DNA from: Clostridia bacterium
Lineage (GTDB): Bacteria; Bacillota; Clostridia; TANB77; CAG-508
Direction of reading: 5' to 3'
Assembly: GCA_900768805.1 (NCBI GenBank)
Contig: CAAGEF010000028.1
Span: 1 to 7,770, forward strand
Length of the DNA: 7,770 bases
Numbering within the stretch: position 1 is the stretch's first letter; each line of letters starts with the position of its first letter. Both the position numbers and the translations under genes were made by a program. The notes beneath the pieces were generated by a model, which did not search any database, had not been told where the DNA came from, and saw only the letters and a program-made list of their open reading frames with translations. Below are positions 1 through 6,671 of the stretch, piece after piece.

Positions 1-79
1 ACATACAAACTATAATTTATACATCTATATTTCTAGTTTTCAATATCAAAAAAATAAAAACAAATTTCCTAAATTTTTG

Positions 80-108
80 TTGTATTTCTGAAATCAAAAT
101 GATATAAT
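80..108 (+). promoter_or_regulatory. Predicted sigma-A promoter of the dnaD-dnaC operon
   Basis: A perfect -10 hexamer TATAAT lies at 103-108, with TTGTAT at 80-85 as the -35 element and an optimal 17-nt spacer. Transcription would start near 115, giving an untranslated leader of about 80 nt before the ATG at 198. The surrounding 1-140 region is extremely AT-rich, so chance matches are expected, but the intact -10, correct spacing and position upstream of the first gene make this the best candidate. A second TATAAT at 11-16 cannot be judged because its -35 would fall outside the window. Confidence 0.6.
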
Positions 109-140
109 GCAAACACTATACAAAAGAAATATTAAACAAA

Positions 141-188
141 GCGGAACTTTACATACATCCGCATTTTTGTTGTCATTTTTTATGCGGG
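141..188 (+). promoter_or_regulatory. Leader with two mutually exclusive hairpins around the dnaD start
   Basis: GCGGA at 141-145 can pair with TCCGC at 158-162. This 5-bp GC-rich stem is followed by ATTTTTG, so it resembles a weak intrinsic terminator. The same CCGCAT at 159-164 can instead pair perfectly with ATGCGG at 182-187, extendable by a U-G pair at 158/188. The second stem includes part of the G-run (186-190) that serves as the ribosome binding site. The two stems share 159-162 and cannot coexist. In otherwise very AT-rich sequence these three GC-rich blocks stand out. A role in attenuation or translational control is inferred; no known riboswitch class is recognised, and chance is possible for stems this short. 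Confidence 0.4.
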
Positions 189-197
189 GGTTAACAA

Positions 198-1157
198 ATG
201 AAATTAGAATCAAAAGAAAAATCTGTACTATTTTCATCTACAGAAATACCAGATATATTTTTTACAGAATATATGCAAATTGCTAGTGGAGACTTTGTAA
301 AAGTATACTTTTATTTAGTATTTCTTTCTAATTATAAAAAAGATATAAACATAAATGAAGTTTCAAAATCACTTTCTCTATCTTTTCCTACCGTACAAGA
401 TGCCATAAAATTTTGGGAAGAACAAGGTTTGCTTATAAAAAATCCTACTGGATATTCTTTGGCAAATATTCAAGAAATTGAATTATCAAAATTATATAAT
501 CCAAAACTTACATCTTCTCCAGAAGATATGAAAAAAACTGAAAAAAGTAAAGAAAGAGCTCATGCTATTGAATGTATAAATAACGAATTTTTCCAAGGAG
601 TAATGTCTCCTACTTGGTATACTGATATAGATATGTTATTTAATAAATATGGATTTGATGAACAAGTTATGATTGCATTATTTAATTATGCCTCTGATAA
701 AAGAGCTTTACACTTAAAATATATTCAAACTGTCGCTGACGGTTGGTATAAATGTAATATAAAAACTTTTGACGATTTAGATACATATTTTGCAAAACGC
801 GAAAAAATAAATGTTTATAAAAAAGAAATATCTAATAAACTTAGATTAAATAGAGCTTTAACTACATTTGAAGAAGATTATGTTGAAAAATGGACTCAAG
901 AATATAATTATGGAATGGATATTATTGATTTAGCACTTCAACGCTCTACTACAAAAAATAATGCTGGATTTGCTTATTTTGATAAACTTTTAACAGATTG
1001 GCATGAAAAAGATTATAAAACTGTTTCAGATGTACAAAACCATTTATCTAGCATATCTGAAAAAAATACTAGAACTAAACAGGTAGAAAAATTATCAAAT
1101 CAATTTGAATATACACAAAGCACTTTTGATAGTTTAGATTCTCTATATGATAATTAG
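198..1157 (+). CDS. DnaD-domain primosome/replication initiation protein
   Basis: This is a 319-residue protein of the DnaD/DnaB primosome family of low-GC Gram-positive bacteria, which remodels DNA and helps load the replicative helicase at oriC and stalled forks. Residues about 20-95 look like the N-terminal winged-helix domain. Two copies of the helical DnaD (DDBH2-like) domain follow: one ends in the YIQTVADGW motif (about 175-183) followed by T190, and the second contains YFDKLLTDWHEKDYKT (about 260-275). Both fit the family pattern Tyr-x3-Ile/Leu-x3-Trp. The acidic, aromatic C-terminus (FDSLDSLYDN) is also typical. The ATG is chosen because a G-run plus TT (186-192) sits 7 nt upstream. 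It is the first gene of an operon with the helicase loader 18 nt downstream, which supports the primosome role. The family's dnaD and dnaB members are hard to separate by eye, so no symbol is given. Confidence 0.88.
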   Translation: MKLESKEKSVLFSSTEIPDIFFTEYMQIASGDFVKVYFYLVFLSNYKKDININEVSKSLSLSFPTVQDAIKFWEEQGLLIKNPTGYSLANIQEIELSKLYNPKLTSSPEDMKKTEKSKERAHAIECINNEFFQGVMSPTWYTDIDMLFNKYGFDEQVMIALFNYASDKRALHLKYIQTVADGWYKCNIKTFDDLDTYFAKREKINVYKKEISNKLRLNRALTTFEEDYVEKWTQEYNYGMDIIDLALQRSTTKNNAGFAYFDKLLTDWHEKDYKTVSDVQNHLSSISEKNTRTKQVEKLSNQFEYTQSTFDSLDSLYDN

Positions 1158-1175
1158 AAAGGAGTTTGATTTGTT

Positions 1176-2192
1176 TTGGATAAAATATTATTAAAACAAA
1201 TTTTAAGAGAATATGATACCAAAAGAACTCAAGCAATTTTAGAAGCAGAAAAAAGAAAATTCGAACTTTTAGAAGTTAATCCAAAACTTTCTGAAATTGA
1301 AAAAGAATTAGCAAATATTTCTATCCAAACTTCTATGGCTTTACTAAATTCAGATGAAACTTTAAAAAACAAACTTCTAAAAGATTTAGATAAGCAATCC
1401 ACAAAATTAATTAAAGAAAAAAATTCAATATTGAAAAAATTATCAAAAGCTTCTGATTATTTATCTCCTCATTTTTCTTGTAAAAATTGTGAAGATACAG
1501 GATATATAAATGATAATGGAAAATCAATAATGTGTAATTGTTTAAAACAAGAAATTTTTAATATATATTATAATAAGTCTAATATTGGAAATTTAGAAAG
1601 AGAAAATTTTTCAACATTTAATCCAAGAATATTTTCTGATAAATCAAATCCAGAATTATATAAATCAGAAATTTCACCTAGAGAAAATATTGAATTATTA
1701 AAAGAAAAAGCTAATAACTTTATTAAAAATTTTGATGATCCAAATGAAAAAAATCTTTTATTTACTGGAAATACTGGTTTAGGAAAAACATTTTTATCAA
1801 ACTGTATTGCAAAAGAATTATTAGAACAAGGAAAAACTGTTTTATATCAAACTGCTCCAGTTATGTTTGATACAATATTAGATACTAGATTTGGTAAAGA
1901 AAATACAAATTTTGATTTAATAGATAATATTTATAATGTTGATTTATTAATAATTGACGACCTAGGAACAGAAAAAGTTAGTGATACTAAAATCTCAGAA
2001 TTATTTACAATTATAAATACTCGTTCTTTAAATACAAATCATAAACTTACAAAAACAATAATTTCTACAAATCTTACTATAGAAGAAATTTTTAAAGTTT
2101 ATTCAAATAGAATAGGTTCTAGACTTGTTGGAAATTATAGACTTTTAAGATTTTTTGGCTCGGATTTAAGATTTAGAAATAAAAATACATAA
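1176..2192 (+). CDS. DnaC/DnaI-like AAA+ replicative helicase loader
   Basis: This 338-residue ATPase is the likely loader that delivers the DnaB-type helicase to DNA during initiation or restart. Residues about 12-92 are charged, Leu-rich and probably coiled-coil. A zinc-binding-like cluster follows: C102-x2-C105 and C120-x-C122. The AAA+ core has Walker A GNTGLGKT (198-205), Walker B LLIIDD (257-262), a sensor-1 STN (297-299), an arginine-finger segment SNRIGSRL (310-317) and a terminal GSDLR (328-332), all typical of the DnaC/DnaI/IstB group. The start is TTG at 1176. An in-frame TGA at 1167-1169 excludes a longer form, and AAAGGAG (1158-1164) lies 11 nt upstream, a slightly long spacing. 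The partner gene, the DnaD-like protein, ends just before it. IstB-type transposition helpers share this fold, but the Cys cluster and neighbour favour the primosome role. Confidence 0.9.
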   Translation: MDKILLKQILREYDTKRTQAILEAEKRKFELLEVNPKLSEIEKELANISIQTSMALLNSDETLKNKLLKDLDKQSTKLIKEKNSILKKLSKASDYLSPHFSCKNCEDTGYINDNGKSIMCNCLKQEIFNIYYNKSNIGNLERENFSTFNPRIFSDKSNPELYKSEISPRENIELLKEKANNFIKNFDDPNEKNLLFTGNTGLGKTFLSNCIAKELLEQGKTVLYQTAPVMFDTILDTRFGKENTNFDLIDNIYNVDLLIIDDLGTEKVSDTKISELFTIINTRSLNTNHKLTKTIISTNLTIEEIFKVYSNRIGSRLVGNYRLLRFFGSDLRFRNKNT

Positions 2193-2229
2193 AATATAAA
2201 ACCAGATTACTAATCTGGTTTTATATTTT
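2191..2229 (+). terminator. Perfect palindromic terminator after the helicase loader gene
   Basis: Bases 2191-2209 and 2211-2229 are perfect reverse complements around a single C at 2210. In RNA this gives an 18-bp stem with a 3-nt loop, with CCAGAT/ATCTGG as the GC-rich core and an A-tract before and T-tract after (TTTTATATTTTT). The first bases overlap the TAA stop codon at 2190-2192. Its symmetry lets it work in both directions, so it can also stop read-through from gyrA on the opposite strand. Confidence 0.9.
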
Positions 2230-2288
2230 TAGTTGAATAGAATAAAAATATTTATATTATTAAAATTTAGATAAATTTTTGATGATAC

Positions 2289-2322
2289 AAAACAAGACTT
2301 TCAATTAAGAAAGTCTTGTTTT
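2289..2322 (-). terminator. gyrA terminator hairpin
   Basis: A 14-bp perfect stem (2289-2302 with 2309-2322) closes a 6-nt loop AATTAA and begins 3 nt beyond the gyrA stop codon. On the minus strand it reads AAAACAAGACTTTC, loop, then GAAAGTCTTGTTTT, so the T-run is part of the descending arm. Position and structure fit a Rho-independent terminator for gyrA. The roughly 60 nt between this and the first palindrome (2230-2288) is plain AT-rich spacer with nothing I can identify. Confidence 0.88.
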
Positions 2323-2325
2323 ATA

Positions 2326-4761
2326 TTATTCTTCTTTTTCTTCTGGTTCAACAGTTTCAATACTTACTACTTTTCCATCGTTAGTTCTCATTAAAGTAAC
2401 TCCTTGTGTTGCTCTTCCTAAAACGCTTATTTCATCAACTTTCATTCTTATAATTGTACCTGTATCTGTTATAAGCATTACATCTTCTTCTCCACTAACA
2501 ATTTTTATTCCAACTATATCTCCAGTTTTTGGTGTTATTTTATATGTTATAACACCTCTTCCGCCTCTGTTTTGTACTCTATATTCATCAAGATCAGTTC
2601 TCTTTCCAAAACCATTTTCTGTTATTGCAAGTAATGTTGCATTACTTCCAGCAACAATTGGTTCCATTCCTATAACAGAGTCATCATCATCTAATCTTAT
2701 TGCTATAACACCTTGAGAAGTTCTTCCAATAGGTCTTACATCTTTTTCATCAAAAGTAATTGATAACCCTTTCTTTGTAACAAATACTATATTGTCTTCT
2801 CCGTCTGTTAATCTTACATCTATTAATTCATCATCTTCTTTTAATGTTATTCCAAGTAATCCTGTTGTTCTACTTGAATCATATTCTTTTAGTGGGGTCT
2901 TCTTAACTATACCGTTTTTTGTTCCCATTAAAATATATTTTCCATCTACATAATTTTGAATTGGAATAATTGCTGAAACTTTTTCTCCAGCATCTAAATT
3001 TAATAAATTAACAATTGCAGTTCCTTTAGCAGTTCTTCCTGCTTCTGGAATTTCAAATCCACGAAGTCTATACATTTTTCCTTTGTTTGTAAAGAATAGT
3101 ATGATATCATGTGTTGAAGCTGTAAATATAGATTTAACAAAATCTTCTTCTCTTGTAGAAATTCCTGTAATACCTTTTCCTCCACGTTTTTGTGATTTAT
3201 AAGTATCTACTGGCATTCTTTTAATATATCCAAAATGAGTAAGTGCAACAACAGTTTGTTCTTCTTTTATTAAATCTTCTTCATTAAACTCACCTTCTGC
3301 TGCAACTAATTTGGTTCTTCTTTCATCACCATATTTTTCTTTTATTTCTAATAATTCTGTTTTAATAATATCATATACCATATATTCATTTGCTAAAACA
3401 TCTTTATAATATGCTATTAATTTCATTAATTCTGCATATTCTTCTTCAAGTTTTTCTCTTTGTAATCCTGATAATCTCTTAAGTTGCATGTCCAAAATTG
3501 CTTGAGCTTGAATATCTGATAATTTAAATCTTTCCATCAATCTTTCTTTTGCATCATCATAAGATTCACGAATAATTTTAATTACTTCATCAATATTATC
3601 TATAGCAATTAATAAACCTTCTAAAATATGAGCTCTAGCTTCAGCTTTTTCAAGTTCAAATTTTGTTCTTCTAACAACAACTTCTTTTCTATGTTTTATA
3701 TATACATCTAAACATTCTCTTAAAGTTAATATTTTTGGTTGGTCATCAACTAATGCAAGCATAATTACACCAAATGTATCTTGCATTTGTGTATGTTTGT
3801 ATAATTGATTCAAAATAACTTGAGGTCTTGCATCTCTTTTTAATTCAATAACTATTCTTACTTTTTCTTTTCTATCTGATTCATCTCTAAGTTCACTAAT
3901 ACCTTCTATTTTCTTGTCTTTAACAAGTTCTGCAATATGTTCTATTAATCTTGCTTTATTAACTACATATGGTAAAGAATGAACTACTATTCTTTGTTTA
4001 TTTCCAGACATCTCTTCAATTTCTGCTTCTGCTCTAACTGTAACTTTTCCTTTTCCTGTAGTATATGCTTGTTTTATTCCTTCACGACCTAAAATAAGCG
4101 CTCCTGTAGGAAAATCTGGACCTTTTATTATTTGCATTAATTCTTCTATTGTTACTTCTGGATTTTCAATAACTTTTATTATTCCGTTTATAACTTCTGT
4201 TAAATTGTGTGGTGGTATATTTGTTGCCATACCAACTGCAATTCCTGATGAACCATTAACTAATAAAGCTGGAATTTTCGCAGGAAGTACACATGGTTCC
4301 ATTAATCTACCATCAAAATTTGGCATAAAATCAACAGTATTTTTTTCAATATCATCAAGCATTCTTTCTGATATTTTAGACATTCTAGCTTCTGTATAAC
4401 GATATGCAGCAGCTCCATCACCATCGATTGAACCAAAGTTTCCATGACCATCTACCATTTGATATCTCATTGAAAAATCTTGAGCAAGTCTTACTAATGC
4501 ATCATAAACTGAAGCATCACCATGAGGATGATATCTACCTAAAACGTCACCAACTGTAGTAGCACATTTTCTATAAGGTTTATCAGAAGTAATTCCATCT
4601 TCATTCATTGTGTATAAAATTCTTCTGTGAACAGGTTTTAAACCATCTCTTGCATCTGGCAAAGCTCTTGCAACAATAACGCTCATCGCATAATCTATAT
4701 ATGCTGTTCTCATTTCTGTTTCGATGTTTCTTTCTATAGTACGTTCTTCTTGTCTTTCCAT
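2326..4761 (-). CDS. gyrA: DNA gyrase subunit A
   Basis: GyrA is the DNA-cleaving and rejoining subunit of the A2B2 gyrase that adds negative supercoils using ATP hydrolysed by GyrB. The 811 residues match the usual Firmicutes length. The breakage-reunion domain carries R121 and the catalytic Y122 in AAAYRYTEAR (117-126), at the same numbers as in E. coli. The quinolone-determining region reads HPHGDASVYD (78-87), with alanine at position 83 and D87 kept. The C-terminal beta-pinwheel contains the GyrA box as QKRGGKG (524-530) instead of QRRGGKG; the box separates it from ParC. An acidic tail (EPEEKEE) ends the protein. The ATG is supported by AGAGG (4773-4769) 7 nt upstream. It has its own promoter and terminator and no gyrB directly upstream here. 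It is visibly less AT-rich than its neighbours, as expected of a highly conserved gene. Confidence 0.98.
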   Translation of the reverse strand: MERQEERTIERNIETEMRTAYIDYAMSVIVARALPDARDGLKPVHRRILYTMNEDGITSDKPYRKCATTVGDVLGRYHPHGDASVYDALVRLAQDFSMRYQMVDGHGNFGSIDGDGAAAYRYTEARMSKISERMLDDIEKNTVDFMPNFDGRLMEPCVLPAKIPALLVNGSSGIAVGMATNIPPHNLTEVINGIIKVIENPEVTIEELMQIIKGPDFPTGALILGREGIKQAYTTGKGKVTVRAEAEIEEMSGNKQRIVVHSLPYVVNKARLIEHIAELVKDKKIEGISELRDESDRKEKVRIVIELKRDARPQVILNQLYKHTQMQDTFGVIMLALVDDQPKILTLRECLDVYIKHRKEVVVRRTKFELEKAEARAHILEGLLIAIDNIDEVIKIIRESYDDAKERLMERFKLSDIQAQAILDMQLKRLSGLQREKLEEEYAELMKLIAYYKDVLANEYMVYDIIKTELLEIKEKYGDERRTKLVAAEGEFNEEDLIKEEQTVVALTHFGYIKRMPVDTYKSQKRGGKGITGISTREEDFVKSIFTASTHDIILFFTNKGKMYRLRGFEIPEAGRTAKGTAIVNLLNLDAGEKVSAIIPIQNYVDGKYILMGTKNGIVKKTPLKEYDSSRTTGLLGITLKEDDELIDVRLTDGEDNIVFVTKKGLSITFDEKDVRPIGRTSQGVIAIRLDDDDSVIGMEPIVAGSNATLLAITENGFGKRTDLDEYRVQNRGGRGVITYKITPKTGDIVGIKIVSGEEDVMLITDTGTIIRMKVDEISVLGRATQGVTLMRTNDGKVVSIETVEPEEKEE

Positions 4762-4798
4762 TTGTTAACCTCTTTTCTTTATACTTTAAATCACTTGT

Positions 4799-4827
4799 AT
4801 TATATTAAAGTATTTGGAAAAAATCAA
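4799..4827 (-). promoter_or_regulatory. Predicted sigma-A promoter of gyrA
   Basis: Read on the minus strand, TTGATT (4827-4822) and a perfect TATAAT (4804-4799) are separated by exactly 17 nt, placing transcription start near 4792, about 30 nt before the gyrA ATG. This suggests gyrA is transcribed independently of the secretion-type operon upstream. No other strong -10/-35 pair is visible on this strand in the 116-nt gap. Confidence 0.72.
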
Positions 4828-4877
4828 GGAATTTTGACAAAAAAGATATTGTTGTTATTTTATATAAAAACTGATTA

Positions 4878-5618
4878 TTACAGTATTCTTGCTAATTCTA
4901 ATTCTTCATTTGAAATATCAAAATTCCCTCCATTATTTGTTATTAAAGTTTGCAAATTTTCTATTTCTCTTGCTTTATTAATTGTATTTTCTAATGGAAC
5001 AATATTTTTTAATTGTTTCTGTATATTATTAAATAACTTATTCATAGAATTTAAATCTTGTTCTTTATAAGCAGATTTCCATGATTCACAGTATTTTTCT
5101 AATCTTTCAATAGAATTTACTTGTAATTTTAAACTTTCTTCTAATTTATTACTTACATTATTTATAATAGCCTTTTTTCCTGCTGAAATAGAATTTGCAA
5201 TATTTTTATCTATCAAATTTTTATCTTTAGCAAAATCAATTGATTTGTCTAAAATAGTACTTATGGTATCTATCACTCCACCTTTTTTTACAGCTTGTTC
5301 TATCTGATTTAAATTTTCAAACTCTCCTGTAAAGATTCCTATTGCACTTTTACCTAAATCCATTCCTGAAGATATAGCTTGGTTAATTGCTTCCTTTACC
5401 CCATTTTCTAATAAAGTATCTTTTATATTAATTATTTGATCTTCAATTAAATCAGGAGCAATCGACCTGATTCCTACATTTATTGCATTATTAATTACTT
5501 CTCCAAACTTTCCTTGTAAAAAATTATTTTGGATTTTTTCTAAACCTGTATCAACTATATTTGTTATATCTAACTTACTGTTTTTATTTAATTCATCTAA
5601 ACATATTATATTATTCAT
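4878..5618 (-). CDS. Uncharacterised helical repeat protein, last gene of the VirB4-type operon
   Basis: I do not recognise a function for this 246-residue protein. It has no signal peptide, no hydrophobic stretch long enough for a transmembrane helix, and only two cysteines (C6, C177), so it is probably cytoplasmic. It appears almost entirely alpha-helical. Residues about 36-155 show degenerate units beginning near 36, 72 and 113, each with a Gly followed by a pattern like V-x3-I-x2-A-I-x2-G/S (for example GEVINNAINVG, GVKEAINQAISSG, GVIDTISTILDKS). Residues 156-246 look like a charged helical tail with ENTINKAREIENL. The ATG overlaps the end of the TadZ-like gene by 8 nt (ATGAATAA) and AAAGGAG (5634-5628) lies 9 nt upstream inside that gene, so translational coupling is likely. 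This implies a stoichiometric partner of the TadZ-like protein or secretion motor, which is inference. No terminator follows before gyrA. Confidence 0.8.
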   Translation of the reverse strand: MNNIICLDELNKNSKLDITNIVDTGLEKIQNNFLQGKFGEVINNAINVGIRSIAPDLIEDQIINIKDTLLENGVKEAINQAISSGMDLGKSAIGIFTGEFENLNQIEQAVKKGGVIDTISTILDKSIDFAKDKNLIDKNIANSISAGKKAIINNVSNKLEESLKLQVNSIERLEKYCESWKSAYKEQDLNSMNKLFNNIQKQLKNIVPLENTINKAREIENLQTLITNNGGNFDISNEELELARIL

Positions 5619-6657
5619 TATTTTTTTCTCCTTTCAAAACTTTTTGAATCTCTTTTAAATTATCAATTTTTATATTATTTTTTGTGTAAGTATTTATATA
5701 AGAATTTACTTTTAAGTTATAATTTATTTTTCCCAATATTTTAAAATCTTTAAATATATTTTTTATAATATCTAAATCAATAGAATTTATATTATACTTA
5801 TTTACTAAAATTCCAGTTTTATTTATATTCAACTCAAAATCCATTAAATATACTTCTAATAATTCTTGAGCTTTTTTTATCTCTAATATATTTGGTTCTA
5901 GTAAAAATATATTATAATCACAATTTGGAAATATTGTTTTTATAAATTTTAGTTTCACTTCACTAGAAGTATCAATAATTATATATTCAAAATTCATTTT
6001 TAAATTTTCAAAAATTTTTTTAACCTTATATGAATCTATTTTATTTGTTTCATTAAATATATATTTTAATCCATTAAATATGTATAAATTTTTACTAGCC
6101 TTAAAAATCAAATCTTCAATTTTATATGATTTTATTTGAGGTTTTAAATTAAAAAGAAATTTTAAATCATCACAAAAAATGTCAAAATTTATAAGTAATA
6201 CTTTATTATTTTTAGCTAAATATTTTCCTAGAAAACTACTAAATATCGTTTTTCCAACACCATAAGCGCCTATTATTGAAACTATTTTTTTATTTTTCCT
6301 AATTAGATTTGTTTTTCCTATAGAATAATTAGAATTTTCAAATACTTCAATTATATCCTCTTGATCTATAAATATTTTTATATTTTGTATGTTTTCAAAT
6401 TCATCTCGATATTTGTCATTACTTAATAATAAATAAATTTCTATATTATATTTACTTAATTTATTTAAAAACTCTAATAAATTTTCTTGACATAAGCTAG
6501 AATTAAAAATAATAATATCTAAATCTTCATCTTTTTCTAAAAATTCTATAATTCCTTCTTTATAGAATATATCTTTTTCTTTTATTTCAATATCATTAAA
6601 TAAAGTTAATCTTTTGTTTAATGATTCATCTCCCATTGCTGTAATAACTTTTTTCAA
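5611..6657 (-). CDS. TadZ/CpaE-like protein: pseudo-receiver plus MinD/ParA-type ATPase domain
   Basis: The 348-residue protein has the two-part layout of TadZ/CpaE proteins, which position Tad (Flp) pilus machines at cell poles. Residues 1-110 resemble a response-regulator receiver fold (strands KKVITAM, DIIIFN, IEIYLLL, IKIFID), but N52 sits where the phosphorylated Asp would be. Residues 124-348 form a SIMIBI P-loop domain: Walker A GAYGVGKT (130-137), VLLINFD (153-159), and IIIDTSSE (226-233) at the switch II position. The ParA signature lysine of KGGxGKT is replaced by A131, and the usual Pro after D229-T is Ser. The start is TTG at 6657: AGGAGG (6667-6662) lies only 4 nt away, an in-frame TAA at 6669-6667 blocks extension, and the next in-frame Met is residue 8. 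It sits 14 nt after the VirB4-like gene and overlaps the next gene by 8 nt. A flagellar FlhG or plasmid ParA is less likely given the N-terminal domain. Confidence 0.82.
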   Translation of the reverse strand: MKKVITAMGDESLNKRLTLFNDIEIKEKDIFYKEGIIEFLEKDEDLDIIIFNSSLCQENLLEFLNKLSKYNIEIYLLLSNDKYRDEFENIQNIKIFIDQEDIIEVFENSNYSIGKTNLIRKNKKIVSIIGAYGVGKTIFSSFLGKYLAKNNKVLLINFDIFCDDLKFLFNLKPQIKSYKIEDLIFKASKNLYIFNGLKYIFNETNKIDSYKVKKIFENLKMNFEYIIIDTSSEVKLKFIKTIFPNCDYNIFLLEPNILEIKKAQELLEVYLMDFELNINKTGILVNKYNINSIDLDIIKNIFKDFKILGKINYNLKVNSYINTYTKNNIKIDNLKEIQKVLKGEKNNE

Positions 6658-6671
6658 ATTTCCTCCTTATA

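Noticed and set aside
11..110. Possible DnaA boxes or an origin in the AT-rich left end, given the replication genes nearby
   Set aside because: Only a loose match (TTATACATC, near 18-26) was seen, with no cluster of TTATCCACA-like boxes.
3000..3185. Minus-strand open frame of 61 codons inside gyrA in another frame
   Set aside because: Same-strand out-of-frame reading of the GyrA C-terminal domain; the GyrA frame is uninterrupted and conserved.
4205..4399. Plus-strand open frame of 64 codons inside gyrA
   Set aside because: Wholly antisense to the conserved breakage-reunion domain of GyrA and without a ribosome binding site.
4834..4862. TTGACA on the + strand at 4834-4839 as a promoter for an antisense RNA
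   Set aside because: No good -10 hexamer at 16-18 nt; the nearest TATAAA-like sequence begins about 21 nt away.
4750..5070. Plus-strand open frame of 106 codons across the gyrA start and the end of the 246-residue gene
   Set aside because: It is antisense to two better-supported genes, starts at TTG without a ribosome binding site, overlaps the gyrA promoter, and encodes a Phe/Leu/Ile-rich product expected from reading AT-rich genes backwards.
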